Under the pieces are notes generated by a model, which saw only the letters and a list, made by a program, of their open reading frames with translations, did not search any database and was not told the DNA's origin. 64,000 bases of DNA, taken from Picocystis sp. L7 (Eukaryota > Chlorophyta > Picocystophyceae > Picocystales > Picocystaceae). The stretch is taken from positions 1,178,001 through 1,242,000 of the forward strand of contig QXJR01000003.1 of NCBI GenBank assembly GCA_020975725.1. The letters run 5' to 3'. A program made the position numbers and the translations under genes. Shown here in pieces: positions 39,296 to 49,023 of this stretch (positions within the stretch are counted from its first letter, which is position 1; the number at the start of each line of letters is the position of its first letter).

Positions 39296-40806
39296 ATGCC
39301 TGCGACGCAAGCTGCGTCGTCCTGCTTCTACCGACTGAGAGGGAAAGTGATCATCCGCATCGGTGGATCAGAGCTCGTAACGGCGCTAGAATGCGTTTGC
39401 AAGCGACAGGAGGAGTGCATCCAATGCGGAGTTTGCGGACGACGCTTCCACTCTTCTTGCGACGAACACATTCGAGACGAGCGAACTCCGTACGGTATGA
39501 CTACAGAGGATGGAAGTTCGAAGGATCCCACGCCCGCCTGCCCTTCGCCTCCTGCTGTCGTGGGAGACACAGCGTCCCAAGTCGTCGCACCTGCGATCAT
39601 GTGTTTCCCATGTCAACATGGTGATAGAGTCGAGTAAGTCGAATTCTTGCCTTCAACGCGCGTACTGTCATCTCCTGTGACACATTGAACTGACCGTGCA
39701 TTGGTCGAATGCTCCGCTCGACATCTAGTCTTTCGTTCGATAGCGCACAACTGGGCTCCAAGTTGCGCCTGCGACCTCCGAAGGGAGTCACTTTCAAAGT
39801 GCGCGCTGTTTGGGAAAATGAATGGACGTCGGCCTTCATCAAATTGAGAGGTCTAGAATTGGCTGGAGAATTCGACGTGTCGAAAGGGAAGCACATGGAC
39901 GTTGGCTGGCGAAAGGTGAGGCAAGCAATGTGCCGCAAACTTGGCGAAAGCGCTCCTTGGTTCATTCGTGGCGGTCCGCTGTTCGATGAATTTTGCGTCG
40001 AACACAACGTCGACAAGGATGCATACCTAGAGGAAGTGTTCAAGGCAAAGGGAACGGAGAAATGGAAGTACCTGCAAGAGGTATACAAGGAAAAGAAGCG
40101 CAGAACAGTTACAACTGTGGACGAGGAGGGCAACGTCGTCACCAAACAAGCCAATTGCACTGGTGAGCAGCAATTGGACGACATCTACTGGATCTTCTTC
40201 GACGAGATGCAGCAAGTCCTGCGCAACAAGCCATCCGTATGCCCACCAGCAGGCATTGTCTTGCAGACACGGGCTCCATTTGACAATTCTGACAAAGCAC
40301 CGATGGGTGGCGTGCATGGTGATGGACAGGACGATGCACCGTTCACGGACATTCTATCCAACGATGCCAGTCCTACCACATACAAAACCTGTGAGAACGA
40401 ACGCAACAAACGGTCAGCACGTGATGACGAGGCCGACAGCCCACAGCGTCCACAGATGCCTACATCCAAGAAAGGAAGACGACCAAGTAGTGCTGACCGA
40501 CGACATGAGAAGATGCTCTCATCCATGCTGGAGCAGTCTAGTACAGTCAATGAAACTCTTGGAACTATCAAAACATCTATTACCGAGATGCACAAGCAAC
40601 TTCAGACATCAGATTCGGAGAAGCTCGTGATTGAGCGTGCTCAGAAAATACAGAGGGATTGGGATGAATTGTTTGCATTTTACTGCACCCAACAAGTCCC
40701 ACACGATGTCATCATCCAGCAACTTGGACCACGGCCCTCCAAGGCAGAAGCTATACAAGAAGCCTTGTCTTGGCAAGAGTCACTAAGGCAAACATGTCAA
40801 CCGTGA
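39296..40806 (+). CDS. Harbinger accessory protein: PHD-like finger + SANT/Myb-like domain
   Basis: Exons 39296-39633 and 39729-40806, intron 95 nt (GTAAGTC...ATCTAG), 471 aa. Exon 1 encodes a Cys/His cluster matching the C4HC3 PHD order: C-V-C, eight residues, C-GV-C, GRRF, H-SS-C, then a long loop and CFPC. The join GA|T continues the frame (DRVD then LSFDSAQLGSKL). Exon 2 carries a Myb/SANT-trihelix domain (VWENEWTSAFIKLRGLELAG, then DVGWRKVRQAMCRKLGE), a possible nuclear signal (SKKGRRPSSADRRHEK) and a C-terminal coiled coil. In this superfamily the SANT protein binds the transposon ends and recruits the nuclease. The exon 1/2 join is inferred; a shorter protein starting at 39709 is the alternative. 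Confidence 0.78.
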
Positions 40807-40860
40807 TGTTATCATACCATGCCCAATCTGCATCCAGCAACCTACCTGCGTGTTAAGATT

Positions 40861-42337
40861 CTACCTGTTCCTTGGTCTACGGACTGGTCGCTCCTGTTGA
40901 AAAAAGAAATCGGTCAGCCCCTGTTTGATCTGCACCGCACTCTCCAACATGTCTTGAGCCACTGCTTCTTGAGGTTGTACCCCTTCTCGATCCCCCAACT
41001 CCACAACCCCTTCTGCCCATTCCTGCATGAAGGCATCGCCCTCCTGCCCAAGAAAGTTGTGCAACACCATTGCTGCAAGGATAGACTCTGCACAGGTTCT
41101 CCATGCCGTTCTGTGAGTCCCCAATAGCAATCTGAACCTGCCTTTCAACCGACCAAATGCATGCTCAACAACCACCCTAGCTGAACTGTGGATCCAATTG
41201 AACCTCCTTTCTGCACTTGTCGCTGCCAAATTATCTCCTTTGTAGGGGGTCATCTGCCACGTCTCCATCCCGAATGCAGAATCTGCGAGAACCAAAGGTG
41301 GGACATGCAATGTTGCAAGGTGCCCCATTCTGTCCAAATACTCCAAGTCCTTGTAGAGCGTCGGATATTGCAGTAGCAAACCATTCTATAAATGATGACA
41401 GGAAGCAGAACAATCAAAAGGCACACATAGTCAGTGGTAGTCGATGCAGCACGCTGTCGTCCCGTCGTTGTGTGTCACCTACCTGTAGAAGCTTCGTGAA
41501 CTCCATTTCTTTGATAACCCCACCATCTGCAGATGAACCTGCCCAACCACATAAAACAGCCCTGAACATCCCACTTCCATCTACGTACGCCATATTATTA
41601 AGGGAGTAGAACCCTTTATAACATATGAAATCCTGCAGGCCAAGGTTTTGGTCAGCCAACTCCACTTTCACGTGACATCCATCCACAGCAAGGCAAGCGT
41701 TCGGAAATCCTCTCCGGGAAAAACTCTGGATGCACGCCTCAATTTCTGCACGGGTGGTGGGCATTCGTATAAAACGGTCCTGCATTTTGCAAATGGCTAC
41801 TATCCCCCTTGTGTAGCATTTGTGGGCAGTGGAAATGCCAATGGCGAAGCTCTCACTCAGTTTCAAGTAACTTGTTCCATGGGCCAGACGCATGAGAGTG
41901 AGAGTGAGAGTCCGCTTTGGTGACATGAAGTCCCCCCTAGCATTTGCAGCTGGCTGCAAGTCTCTACGTACTAGACGTAATAAGACTCGAAAGCTCTCCT
42001 TACTCATCCGCAAGAGCCGCTTGAAGGCGACATCCGTCGTTCGTTCGCTGAACAACTCGTAAAAGTTGTTCTGCGCCCTCCTCTCCTTCCAACATGCGCG
42101 GCCCCTCCCGTAACCTCCTTGCGCAAAGACGAGCCTCCTCGCAAGATGCTGGGCTACCTCAGTACATGCAACAGTTGCTTCTATCACATGGTTGAGCAGC
42201 ACCAACCTTTCGCGTGTTCGTTTGCGTCGTTCGACGTCGTCCCTCTCCATCCTCGTCGCCCTCATGCTCGTCCATGCACGGAAGGCTCCCTCTCCCAAAC
42301 CCGCATCCCCCATTTGTTCGCGTTCGGCACCATCCAT
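40861..42337 (-). CDS. Harbinger DDE transposase (two exons)
   Basis: Exons 42337-41483 and 41385-40861; the intron is 97 nt (GTAGGTG...TTTATAG). The join restores TKLLQ followed by NGLLLQYPTLYKDLEYLDRM. 459 aa, ATG at 42337 (MDGAEREQMGDAGLGEGAF). Catalytic triad of the DDE_Tnp_4/Harbinger type: first Asp in NACLAVDGCHVKV, second in LVLADSAFGM, Glu in RVVVEHAFGRLKGRFRLL. Upstream is the usual helical region (SERTTDVAFKRLLRMSKESF, and LAHGTSYLKLSESFAIGIST before HKC). No damage is visible, so the element may still be able to encode its nuclease. Confidence 0.93.
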
Positions 42338-42604
42338 GCGTGCTGTGCCTGGGAAGAGCGCCGCCTTGTTGTTCGTCTTCCGCAAATCTGCGACAACCCT
42401 AAACGCAGAAACCACTAGTCACTCCCCTCGTACGTGGCAGACACGCGCGAGGTCCTCCGGACTCGGATGGATCCGAGGCACACGTCCACGTCCCTCGAGA
42501 ATTCCATCGAATATTCGGTTCACGAACTCGGTTCGCCATCCGGGTCAAATGTTACCTGTGAATGCCCAGAACCCTTCCCCCTTCCCCCGATTCCCCTCGG
42601 CCCT

Positions 42605-42622
42605 TGACATGTGAATAGGGCT
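42605..42622 (-). repeat. Harbinger right terminal inverted repeat
   Basis: 18 bp, perfect inverse of the left end, followed directly by the CGG target duplication and the main minisatellite array. Confidence 0.92.
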
Positions 42623-43812
42623 CGGGGGTCCCCCAAAGGGGACGAGGGAGAGAAGAAACTCCCGCTCCCTCCCGGGGGTCCCCCAAAGGGGACGAGGGAG
42701 AGAAGAAACTCCCGCTCCCTCCCGGGGGTCCCCCAAAGGGGACGAGGGAGAGAAGAAACTCCCTCTCCCTCCCGGGGGTCCCCCAAAGGGGACGAGGGAG
42801 AGAAGAAACTCCCGCTCCCTCCCGGGGGTCCCCCGAAGGGGACGAGGGAGAGAAGAAACTCCCTCTCCCTCCCGGGGGTCCCCCAAAGGGGACGAGGGAG
42901 AGAAGAAACTCCCGCTCCCTCCCGGGGGTCCCCCAAAGGGGACGAGGGAGAGAAGAAACTCCCTCTCCCTCCCGGGGGTCCCCCAAAGGGGACGAGGGAG
43001 AGAAGAAACTCCCGCTCCCTCCCGGGGGTCCCCCAAAGGGGACGAGGGAGAGAAGAAACTCCCTCTCCCTCCCGGGGGTCCCCCAAAGGGGACGAGGGAG
43101 AGAAGAAACTCCCGCTCCCTCCCGGGGGTCCCCCAAAGGGGACGAGGGAGAGAAGAAACTCCCTCTCCCTCCCGGGGGTCCCCCAAAGGGGACGAGGGAG
43201 AGAAGAAACTCCCGCTCCCTCCCGGGGGTCCCCCGAAGGGGACGAGGGAGAGAAGAAACTCCCTCTCCCTCCCGGGGGTCCCCCAAAGGGGACGAGGGAG
43301 AGAAGAAACTCCCGCTCCCTCCCGGGGGTCCCCCAAAGGGGACGAGGGAGAGAAGAAACTCCCGCTCCCTCCCGGGGGTCCCCCAAAGGGGACGAGGGAG
43401 AGAAGAAACTCCCGCTCCCTCCCGGGGGTCCCCCAAAGGGGACGAGGGAGAGAAGAAACTCCCGCTCCCTCCCGGGGGTCCCCCAAAGGGGACGAGGGAG
43501 AGAAGAAACTCCCGCTCCCTCCCGGGGGTCCCCCAAAGGGGACGAGGGAGAGAAGAAACTCCCTCTCCCTCCCGGGGGTCCCCCAAAGGGGACGAGGGAG
43601 AGAAGAAACTCCCGCTCCCTCCCGGGGGTCCCCCAAAGGGGACGAGGGAGAGAAGAAACTCCCGCTCCCTCCCGGGGGTCCCCCAAAGGGGAAGAGGGAG
43701 AGAAGAAACTCCCGCTCCCTCCCGGGGGTCCCCCAAAGGGGACGAGGGAGAGAAGAAACTCCCACTTCCTCCCGGGGGTCCCCCAAAGGGGACGAGGGAG
43801 AGAAGAAACTCC
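42623..43812. repeat. 50-bp minisatellite array, about 24 units
   Basis: Unit of exactly 50 bp containing the palindrome GGGGGTCCCCC, then AAAGGGGACGAGGGAGAGAA and a CT-rich stretch. Units are nearly identical. The main variable base (CTCCCGCTCCC or CTCCCTCTCCC) alternates regularly from about 42710 to 43310, a 100-bp higher-order period. A second variant (CCCCGAAGG for CCCCAAAGG) occurs at 42831 and again exactly 400 bp later at 43231. The array lies in the divergent region between the COG0523 gene and Twinkle, ending 48 bp before the Twinkle ATG. Because 50 is not a multiple of 3, stop-free frames repeat every 150 nt; the long open frames here are products of the repeat. Confidence 0.97.
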
Positions 43813-43859
43813 TCGAGTGGGATTTGAGGGAGGGAGGTTCGAGGGGGACGTTCATCCCC

Positions 43860-46004
43860 ATGGCCACGCCATTCCGTCGCACATCCGCGCATCGCGAGGC
43901 GCCTGGAAAAGGGATGGCGGCGGCGCGCTTGGCGCTGCGACGTGCCTGGAAGAGACCCTGGACGACGAGGTTACCCCTGCTGCGCATCCCACCGCACGCA
44001 GCCGCCAAGTCCGACGACGCAGCCGCGTCGGAAGAGCCGCCACGAAGCCAACTCGTCGAGGCGCGCAGCGCGGCGCTTCCGACGCTTGGAACGCCGCTGA
44101 GGGACCAGCTCGAGGCGCGCGGCGTCGTGCTTCGGACCTACAAGGGCGGGCAACACCGTGCGGTGTGTCCCCAGTGCGGAGGTGGAAGCCAAAAGGAGCT
44201 CTCCTTGTCCATCCACATCGACGCAGATGGACAAGGCGCAACCTGGAACTGCTTTCGAGCGCGTTGCGGATGGTCTGGCGCGGTGGGAAGGCGATCGAAC
44301 GGTGATACGGAGACCTCAAGCGGAAACGGAGGAGCCAACGGATCCGTCGCCCACGACAAGAAGTTCCGAGACGTGGGCATGACCGCACGCAAACCCGAAG
44401 TGCCGGTGCAACGGCCCAAGGTGAACTTTCAACCGCCGAGTGCAAAAGTGATGCAGTTCTTCCGAGGAAGGAGCATACCTGAAACCGTGGTGGAAAGAAA
44501 CGGTGTGATGCAAGAAAAGTGCTTCTCACCCGCCACAGGAAGAGAAGAACTGGCCATCGCCTTCCCATATCGAAGGAACGGAGAACTCATCAGTGTCAAA
44601 TACCGTGGACCGAGGAAATCGTTCTGGCAAAGCAAGAACTGCGAAAAGATCTTCTATGGATTGGACGATATCAAAGGACAAAAAGAAATCATCGTCGTTG
44701 AAGGTGAACTCGACAAACTCGCGCTCGAAGTGGCTGGATACACCAACGTCGTGTCCGTCCCCGACGGCGCACCGAGAAAAGCCAAGGAGGACGAGATGCT
44801 GCCACCACCAGAAGAAGACACCAAATTCAGCTACCTTTGGAATTGCAGAGAATACCTCGACCATGTGGAAAAAGTCGTGTTGGCCACCGACAGCGACGAA
44901 CCAGGACAAGCGCTGGCCGAAGAGCTCTCTAGAAGGCTTGGCAAAGAGAGATGCTGGAAGGTCAGATGGACGGCCGAGAAAGGCCGCGCCGTGACAGGTG
45001 AAACCAGCGAGGAACAAGAAAATGTGGAGCCAATCGAGGGCGTTGGGACCTCAGCCAAACCTCCCAAAGATGCGAACGATCTGCTCCGCTTGGAAGGGCC
45101 TGATGCGGTGAAAGAGTGTATACGGAACGCGGAGCCGTATCCCATACGTGGGCTGTTTCGATTTACCGATTTCTACGACGAGATAGAATCGTACTATTCC
45201 TTGACCCTTGGTGAAGAAATGGGTGTTTCAACGGGGTGGAACGGCGTGGACGAGGTGTACAAGGTTGTGCCGGGGGAACTGACTGTGGTCACCGGGGTGC
45301 CCAATTCAGGAAAGTCGGAATGGATAGATGCTCTCATGGTCAATCTTGCTGAGGACCATGGTTGGTCCTTTGCTCTCTGCAGCATGGAGAACAAAGTGAG
45401 GGACCATGCCCGCAAATTGATAGAGAAGCGGGTTCGAGCTCCCTTCTTCGACGCGCCGTACGGTCAAAGCAGGAGGCGGATGTCCCGGGAGAGTCTAGCA
45501 GAGGGAGTTGGCTGGCTGGATGACCACTTTCACTTGATTCGATACGAGGACGATCAGTTGCCGTCAGTGGACTGGGTTCTGAACCTTGCCCGCTCAGCCG
45601 TGTTGCGATTTGGAATCAGGGGGCTGGTGATAGACCCGTACAATGAATTGGACCACCAACGACCGCAAAATATGTCCGAAACAGAGTATGTATCCCAGAT
45701 GATCACCAAAATAAAGAGATTTGCACAGCACCACGATTGCCATGTTTGGTTCGTTGCACACCCCAGGATCATGCGTGGTTGGCAGGGAGAGGCCCCAAAC
45801 TTGTACGACATTTCTGGCAGCGCACATTTTATCAACAAGTGCGACAATGGATTGGTTGTGCACAGAAGCAGGAGACCAGAAGATGGGGCTCCAGATGAAG
45901 TGCAAATTCTACTTCGAAAAGTTAGGAATAAAGCCTCTGGTAGGATTGGGGACACCAGATTGCGGTACGATCTCACGACAGGAAGGTACAGTGATCTTTA
46001 TTGA
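43860..46004 (+). CDS. TWINKLE: Organellar Twinkle-type primase-helicase
   Basis: T7 gp4-like enzyme that primes and unwinds organelle DNA. 714 aa, ATG at 43860 (MATPFRRTSAHREAPGKGMA). The first 60 residues are Arg/Ala-rich without acids until about 52, a plausible mitochondrial or plastid targeting peptide. Primase zinc finger: C103-x2-C106 and C131-x4-C136 (VCPQCGGG, CFRARCGW). TOPRIM domain: IIVVEGELDKLALEVAGYTN (from about 276) and ATDSDEPGQAL. Helicase: Walker A GVPNSGKSEW (about 478), then IRGLVIDPYNELDHQRP and HVWFVAHPR. The zinc finger is kept, as in plant and protist Twinkle but not in animal Twinkle, so primase activity is likely. Its stop is 16 bp from that of PRMT5. Confidence 0.95.
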   Translation: MATPFRRTSAHREAPGKGMAAARLALRRAWKRPWTTRLPLLRIPPHAAAKSDDAAASEEPPRSQLVEARSAALPTLGTPLRDQLEARGVVLRTYKGGQHRAVCPQCGGGSQKELSLSIHIDADGQGATWNCFRARCGWSGAVGRRSNGDTETSSGNGGANGSVAHDKKFRDVGMTARKPEVPVQRPKVNFQPPSAKVMQFFRGRSIPETVVERNGVMQEKCFSPATGREELAIAFPYRRNGELISVKYRGPRKSFWQSKNCEKIFYGLDDIKGQKEIIVVEGELDKLALEVAGYTNVVSVPDGAPRKAKEDEMLPPPEEDTKFSYLWNCREYLDHVEKVVLATDSDEPGQALAEELSRRLGKERCWKVRWTAEKGRAVTGETSEEQENVEPIEGVGTSAKPPKDANDLLRLEGPDAVKECIRNAEPYPIRGLFRFTDFYDEIESYYSLTLGEEMGVSTGWNGVDEVYKVVPGELTVVTGVPNSGKSEWIDALMVNLAEDHGWSFALCSMENKVRDHARKLIEKRVRAPFFDAPYGQSRRRMSRESLAEGVGWLDDHFHLIRYEDDQLPSVDWVLNLARSAVLRFGIRGLVIDPYNELDHQRPQNMSETEYVSQMITKIKRFAQHHDCHVWFVAHPRIMRGWQGEAPNLYDISGSAHFINKCDNGLVVHRSRRPEDGAPDEVQILLRKVRNKASGRIGDTRLRYDLTTGRYSDLY

Positions 46005-46020
46005 ACGTCCGATCGGCTCT

Positions 46021-47949
46021 TCAGCCATCAGGGGCAAGACCCACCCAGGAGGACCTGCCTCCAGGGTTGTGAACAGGCAGCACTTCAGGGCTCTGCACCA
46101 CCCATTCATACCACACTTTTGAAGGGCTTACGCACCGCCACATTCGCACAAGCAAGGGTTTGTCCTCCGCAATCTGAATAGGCCGAACCAGTGGGAAGAA
46201 AATGGGGAACCAGCTGTGCATGCCGTCTGTGTGATTGTCGGGGTGGGTGCTTAGGATCACGTTTTCGTATAGGACAGCAGTGAAATAGCCAGCGAAGCCA
46301 TGGCATAAAGTTGGCACGTCAGCATTGTGCGGCCAGAATACGTGCTCTGCTGCTCGTCTGTTGTCCTGTTCATTCAACAACGAAGGATGTCGGAAGGTGA
46401 AGGTTGCTTGGGCAGGTGCTATTCTGTAAATGCTGTGCAACTTGACCACATATGGCGTTTCATAGTTTTTCAGGCAATCAAACGCCTCGACCTTTTTGTA
46501 GATCTTACCAGCTGTGATTGGTTCTAAATAACTTGTGTAACACGAAGGGATTGACACTCCATCGTCCCGAAGGCACTTCTGTGCACCATCCAAGCATTCC
46601 GGTGAAAGTTCATTGTCTCCAAAGGAGCCAAGGAGTTCACTGACCAGCACATCCACCTTTTTCTGCATGTTCCAACATCGCATGTCTGTATTCACAAGGC
46701 TAACAATATTTCCCCAGCCTTGACTTTCAATAAGATGCTCGAGGGTAAGGACTGCATTGGGGTTCTTTTCTACCGCATACACCACAGAATCCACCCCAGC
46801 TTCTTTGCTTGCCATCACGCAAGCCCGCACAAGCGGACCGCGTCCAGCCCCAACCACAGCAAGGATCGCTTTTCTACCATTCGAATACCGATCGCTCCGA
46901 TCCTCCAGACACTTGACAATAGCTTCGTAGTATTGTTGGTATTTCACTTCGTCTTTCTCGAAAACTTCATAGGTGCCATTTTGGAGGTTGTCCATGAGAG
47001 GCTGCAGTGGAGTTTGCAGGTGATCTCTATAGTCTAATTCCAGAGCGTCCATTTCTATAGGTTCTGCATCTTGGTTGAACAGGAAGGCCAAGTACTCCAT
47101 ATAGTTGTGCAGAGGGTGTATTTGTGAAGACTCGTCCAGGTGCGTGCTTCGATGGAAGTGTATGATTGATTCTTGCAGGGTTAAGGCATAGTCTTCGGGT
47201 GCGACTGGATGCTTGCTTTCTCCGGTGAGGATCACTTGCACCTGGTGGTGGAAGCTCAGCTGCACGAGGTAGGCGTGCCTTTCTTGCAGTGCCGGGTATC
47301 CTGCATGGTTGGTTCGGAAGGCATTCGTTTCCAACAGGATGGCGTTGATGGGTTCACCCATCCACCGCTCCATGTCCTGCCTTCTAGGCGTCGTCGGCCC
47401 GACGCGCAGAGCGCAGCCCAGGTTTGGCGGTGCGTTGCACAAGGTCCTGACCTGGTGCCATTTTCCCCAAGCCTCGGATCCATGCCGATCCTTCGGGCTT
47501 GCTAGATCCACGCACATCCACACTTGCATGTGTCTGTGGCGCCGGAGGTGGTCCAACACGATCCTCGCGAGATTCGCAACCTTCGCACTTCCGTCTGGGA
47601 CGTGCACGAGCGCCGCCTGCAGTCCGAGGTAGACGCACCTCTCCAATTCCTCCTTCAGGTGCATCTCCTCTTCCCTTGCGCATGCATCCATGGATTCCTC
47701 CCTCTCCTTCTCTTCGTCCATCCACGGCCTCGATTGCGCGACCACGCGCGTCCTCCACGTATCGCATTCGATGCTGGCGTCGTCCGGATGCCACCTGTCG
47801 GCTTTCCCATCCTGCAGCGGCACGAGCACGAAGTCGAACCCGCCTCGCAGGCTCTCTTGCAGCACGTGAGCCAGCTGTCCATGTCCTGGACGCACAGAAA
47901 CGCCGAGGTATCGCGATTCTCCGCAGGAAGCGCGTTCGCCAAGCGGCAT
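46021..47949 (-). CDS. PRMT5: PRMT5, type II protein arginine methyltransferase
   Basis: Makes symmetric dimethylarginine on Sm proteins, histones and others. 642 aa (human 637), ATG at 47949 (MPLGERASCGESRYLGVSVR). N-terminal TIM-barrel-like domain starts GGFDFVLVPLQ and includes NAILLETNAF and PLHNYMEYLAFLFNQD. The SAM-binding GAGRGPLVRA and the double-E loop VSELLGSFGDNELSPECLDG are nearly identical to human (SELLGSFADNELSPECLDG). A beta-barrel domain follows (GYFTAVLYENVILS, MHSWFPIFFPL), with the C-terminal KVWYEWVV. A phenylalanine conserved in PRMT5 active sites lies in the KYQQYYEAI region as in plants. No MEP50 partner is in the window. Confidence 0.96.
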   Translation of the reverse strand: MPLGERASCGESRYLGVSVRPGHGQLAHVLQESLRGGFDFVLVPLQDGKADRWHPDDASIECDTWRTRVVAQSRPWMDEEKEREESMDACAREEEMHLKEELERCVYLGLQAALVHVPDGSAKVANLARIVLDHLRRHRHMQVWMCVDLASPKDRHGSEAWGKWHQVRTLCNAPPNLGCALRVGPTTPRRQDMERWMGEPINAILLETNAFRTNHAGYPALQERHAYLVQLSFHHQVQVILTGESKHPVAPEDYALTLQESIIHFHRSTHLDESSQIHPLHNYMEYLAFLFNQDAEPIEMDALELDYRDHLQTPLQPLMDNLQNGTYEVFEKDEVKYQQYYEAIVKCLEDRSDRYSNGRKAILAVVGAGRGPLVRACVMASKEAGVDSVVYAVEKNPNAVLTLEHLIESQGWGNIVSLVNTDMRCWNMQKKVDVLVSELLGSFGDNELSPECLDGAQKCLRDDGVSIPSCYTSYLEPITAGKIYKKVEAFDCLKNYETPYVVKLHSIYRIAPAQATFTFRHPSLLNEQDNRRAAEHVFWPHNADVPTLCHGFAGYFTAVLYENVILSTHPDNHTDGMHSWFPIFFPLVRPIQIAEDKPLLVRMWRCVSPSKVWYEWVVQSPEVLPVHNPGGRSSWVGLAPDG

Positions 47950-49023
47950 GTCGACACTTCCTTGTTCGCAATGGCGATGGGTCGACGATGTCCATCGGAC
48001 CCCTCCAAACCCGTGTGGAGGAGGAGAGTTGTGAGCCAGGAGGGAGTTCACAACCCACAAACCCCAGGGCGCAGGGGAGCGATGGGTGGCCGGTTGGGAC
48101 GGAACCAACCGACCCAACTACCACATGGAGCCTAGGAAGAGGACGGAGGGTGCTTGTGACGGTGGAACGGAGGACATGTTAGGGCTAGAAAAGACAGAGC
48201 AACCCCCACATCGGCCCGTCCATGGTTCAACGGTGGGTTGCCGTGGCAGTGTGTGCACGGAAACAACAAAGAACGCGGGCAAATGCAAGGTTGGCCGGCC
48301 TCAAAAGGTACGAAATGCAAATGCCAATCAAACCTTGCAGCAAGCATCGTGCTTTCAATCGTGTCTGACAAGAAGAACATAGCGTTGAGTTGCACCTTTC
48401 TGCCGTGTCCGTTGCTTTGGGACGCGGAGGGACGAGGAGCGGTTCGCTTTGCAGTACTTTTGGTCGAGGAGGACCCTTGATAGGGCGCATACCATCCCCA
48501 TCGATGAATCTTTCGTTTCAAAACCAATATTTCATGCGATGCCGATAAAACGGGACGTCTCCGCTGGACCGCAAAGACGCACGCCCCGTGGTCGTTCGCG
48601 AATGTGGTTGGTGACCATGGCATCCACGTGAGCCCCACCTCCCGTCTCGTCCACTCCTTGTTCTTGTATTCCCTCTTGACTTCGTTGTTCCGCAAATGTG
48701 GCGATGGATGGATTCAACGTCTCGCTTGGTGTATTCCCGTGCCTTGGCCTCTCCATTTGCTCTCGTGTCCTTCCATGGATGTGTTTTCTTGGATGGACAT
48801 GTCCTCCCAATCCCCCCCTCTTTTGCATGTGTACGTGCTTGCGTGTTTGTGTGTGTGGTTGGGGGGTGGTGCAAGTGCTTGAACATGGGTGTGGTCAAGC
48901 GTTTGAACCTGGGTTCTCACCTGTGTGGAGCACAAGGATTGGGGTGTGCTGGATGATAAGGTGTTGGATCGTAGGAGATCGAGAGACGACGAGAGAGACC
49001 TCGAGGACACACATACCGACGCG
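47950..49023. other. Divergent intergenic region PRMT5/epimerase, 1.07 kb
   Basis: GC-moderate spacer with a TG-rich patch near 48835-48895 (GTGTGTGTGGTTGGGGGGTG). Frames up to 187 codons (48132-48695, minus) have no recognisable domain. Nothing else seen. Confidence 0.4.

Larger units (their letters stand above)
38749..42622. mobile_element. PIF/Harbinger DNA transposon, complete, 3.87 kb
   Basis: Ends are a perfect 18-bp terminal inverted repeat, AGCCCTATTCACATGTCA at 38749-38766 and its reverse complement at 42605-42622. The target-site duplication is CGG, at 38746-38748 and 42623-42625. Inside are the two genes expected of the family: a SANT/trihelix protein (+, 39296-40806) and a DDE nuclease (-, 40861-42337), convergent with 54 bp between. 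Both appear intact, each with one intron. The left subterminal region (38767-39200) is G-rich with GGGGAAG repeats; the right end shows the same type of text on the other strand. Intact genes, perfect TIRs and an unaltered target site all argue for a recent insertion. Target duplications of this superfamily are 3 bp, usually TWA; CGG is less usual. Confidence 0.93.

Noticed and set aside
42611-44305. Long open frames through the minisatellite (564 codons plus; 388-487 codons in three minus frames)
   Set aside because: They arise because the 50-bp unit lacks stops in several frames; the translations are pure repeat with no start context and overlap the Twinkle coding sequence in another frame.
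48132-48695. 187-codon minus frame between PRMT5 and the epimerase
   Set aside because: No recognisable domain, low-complexity wording and position in a divergent promoter.
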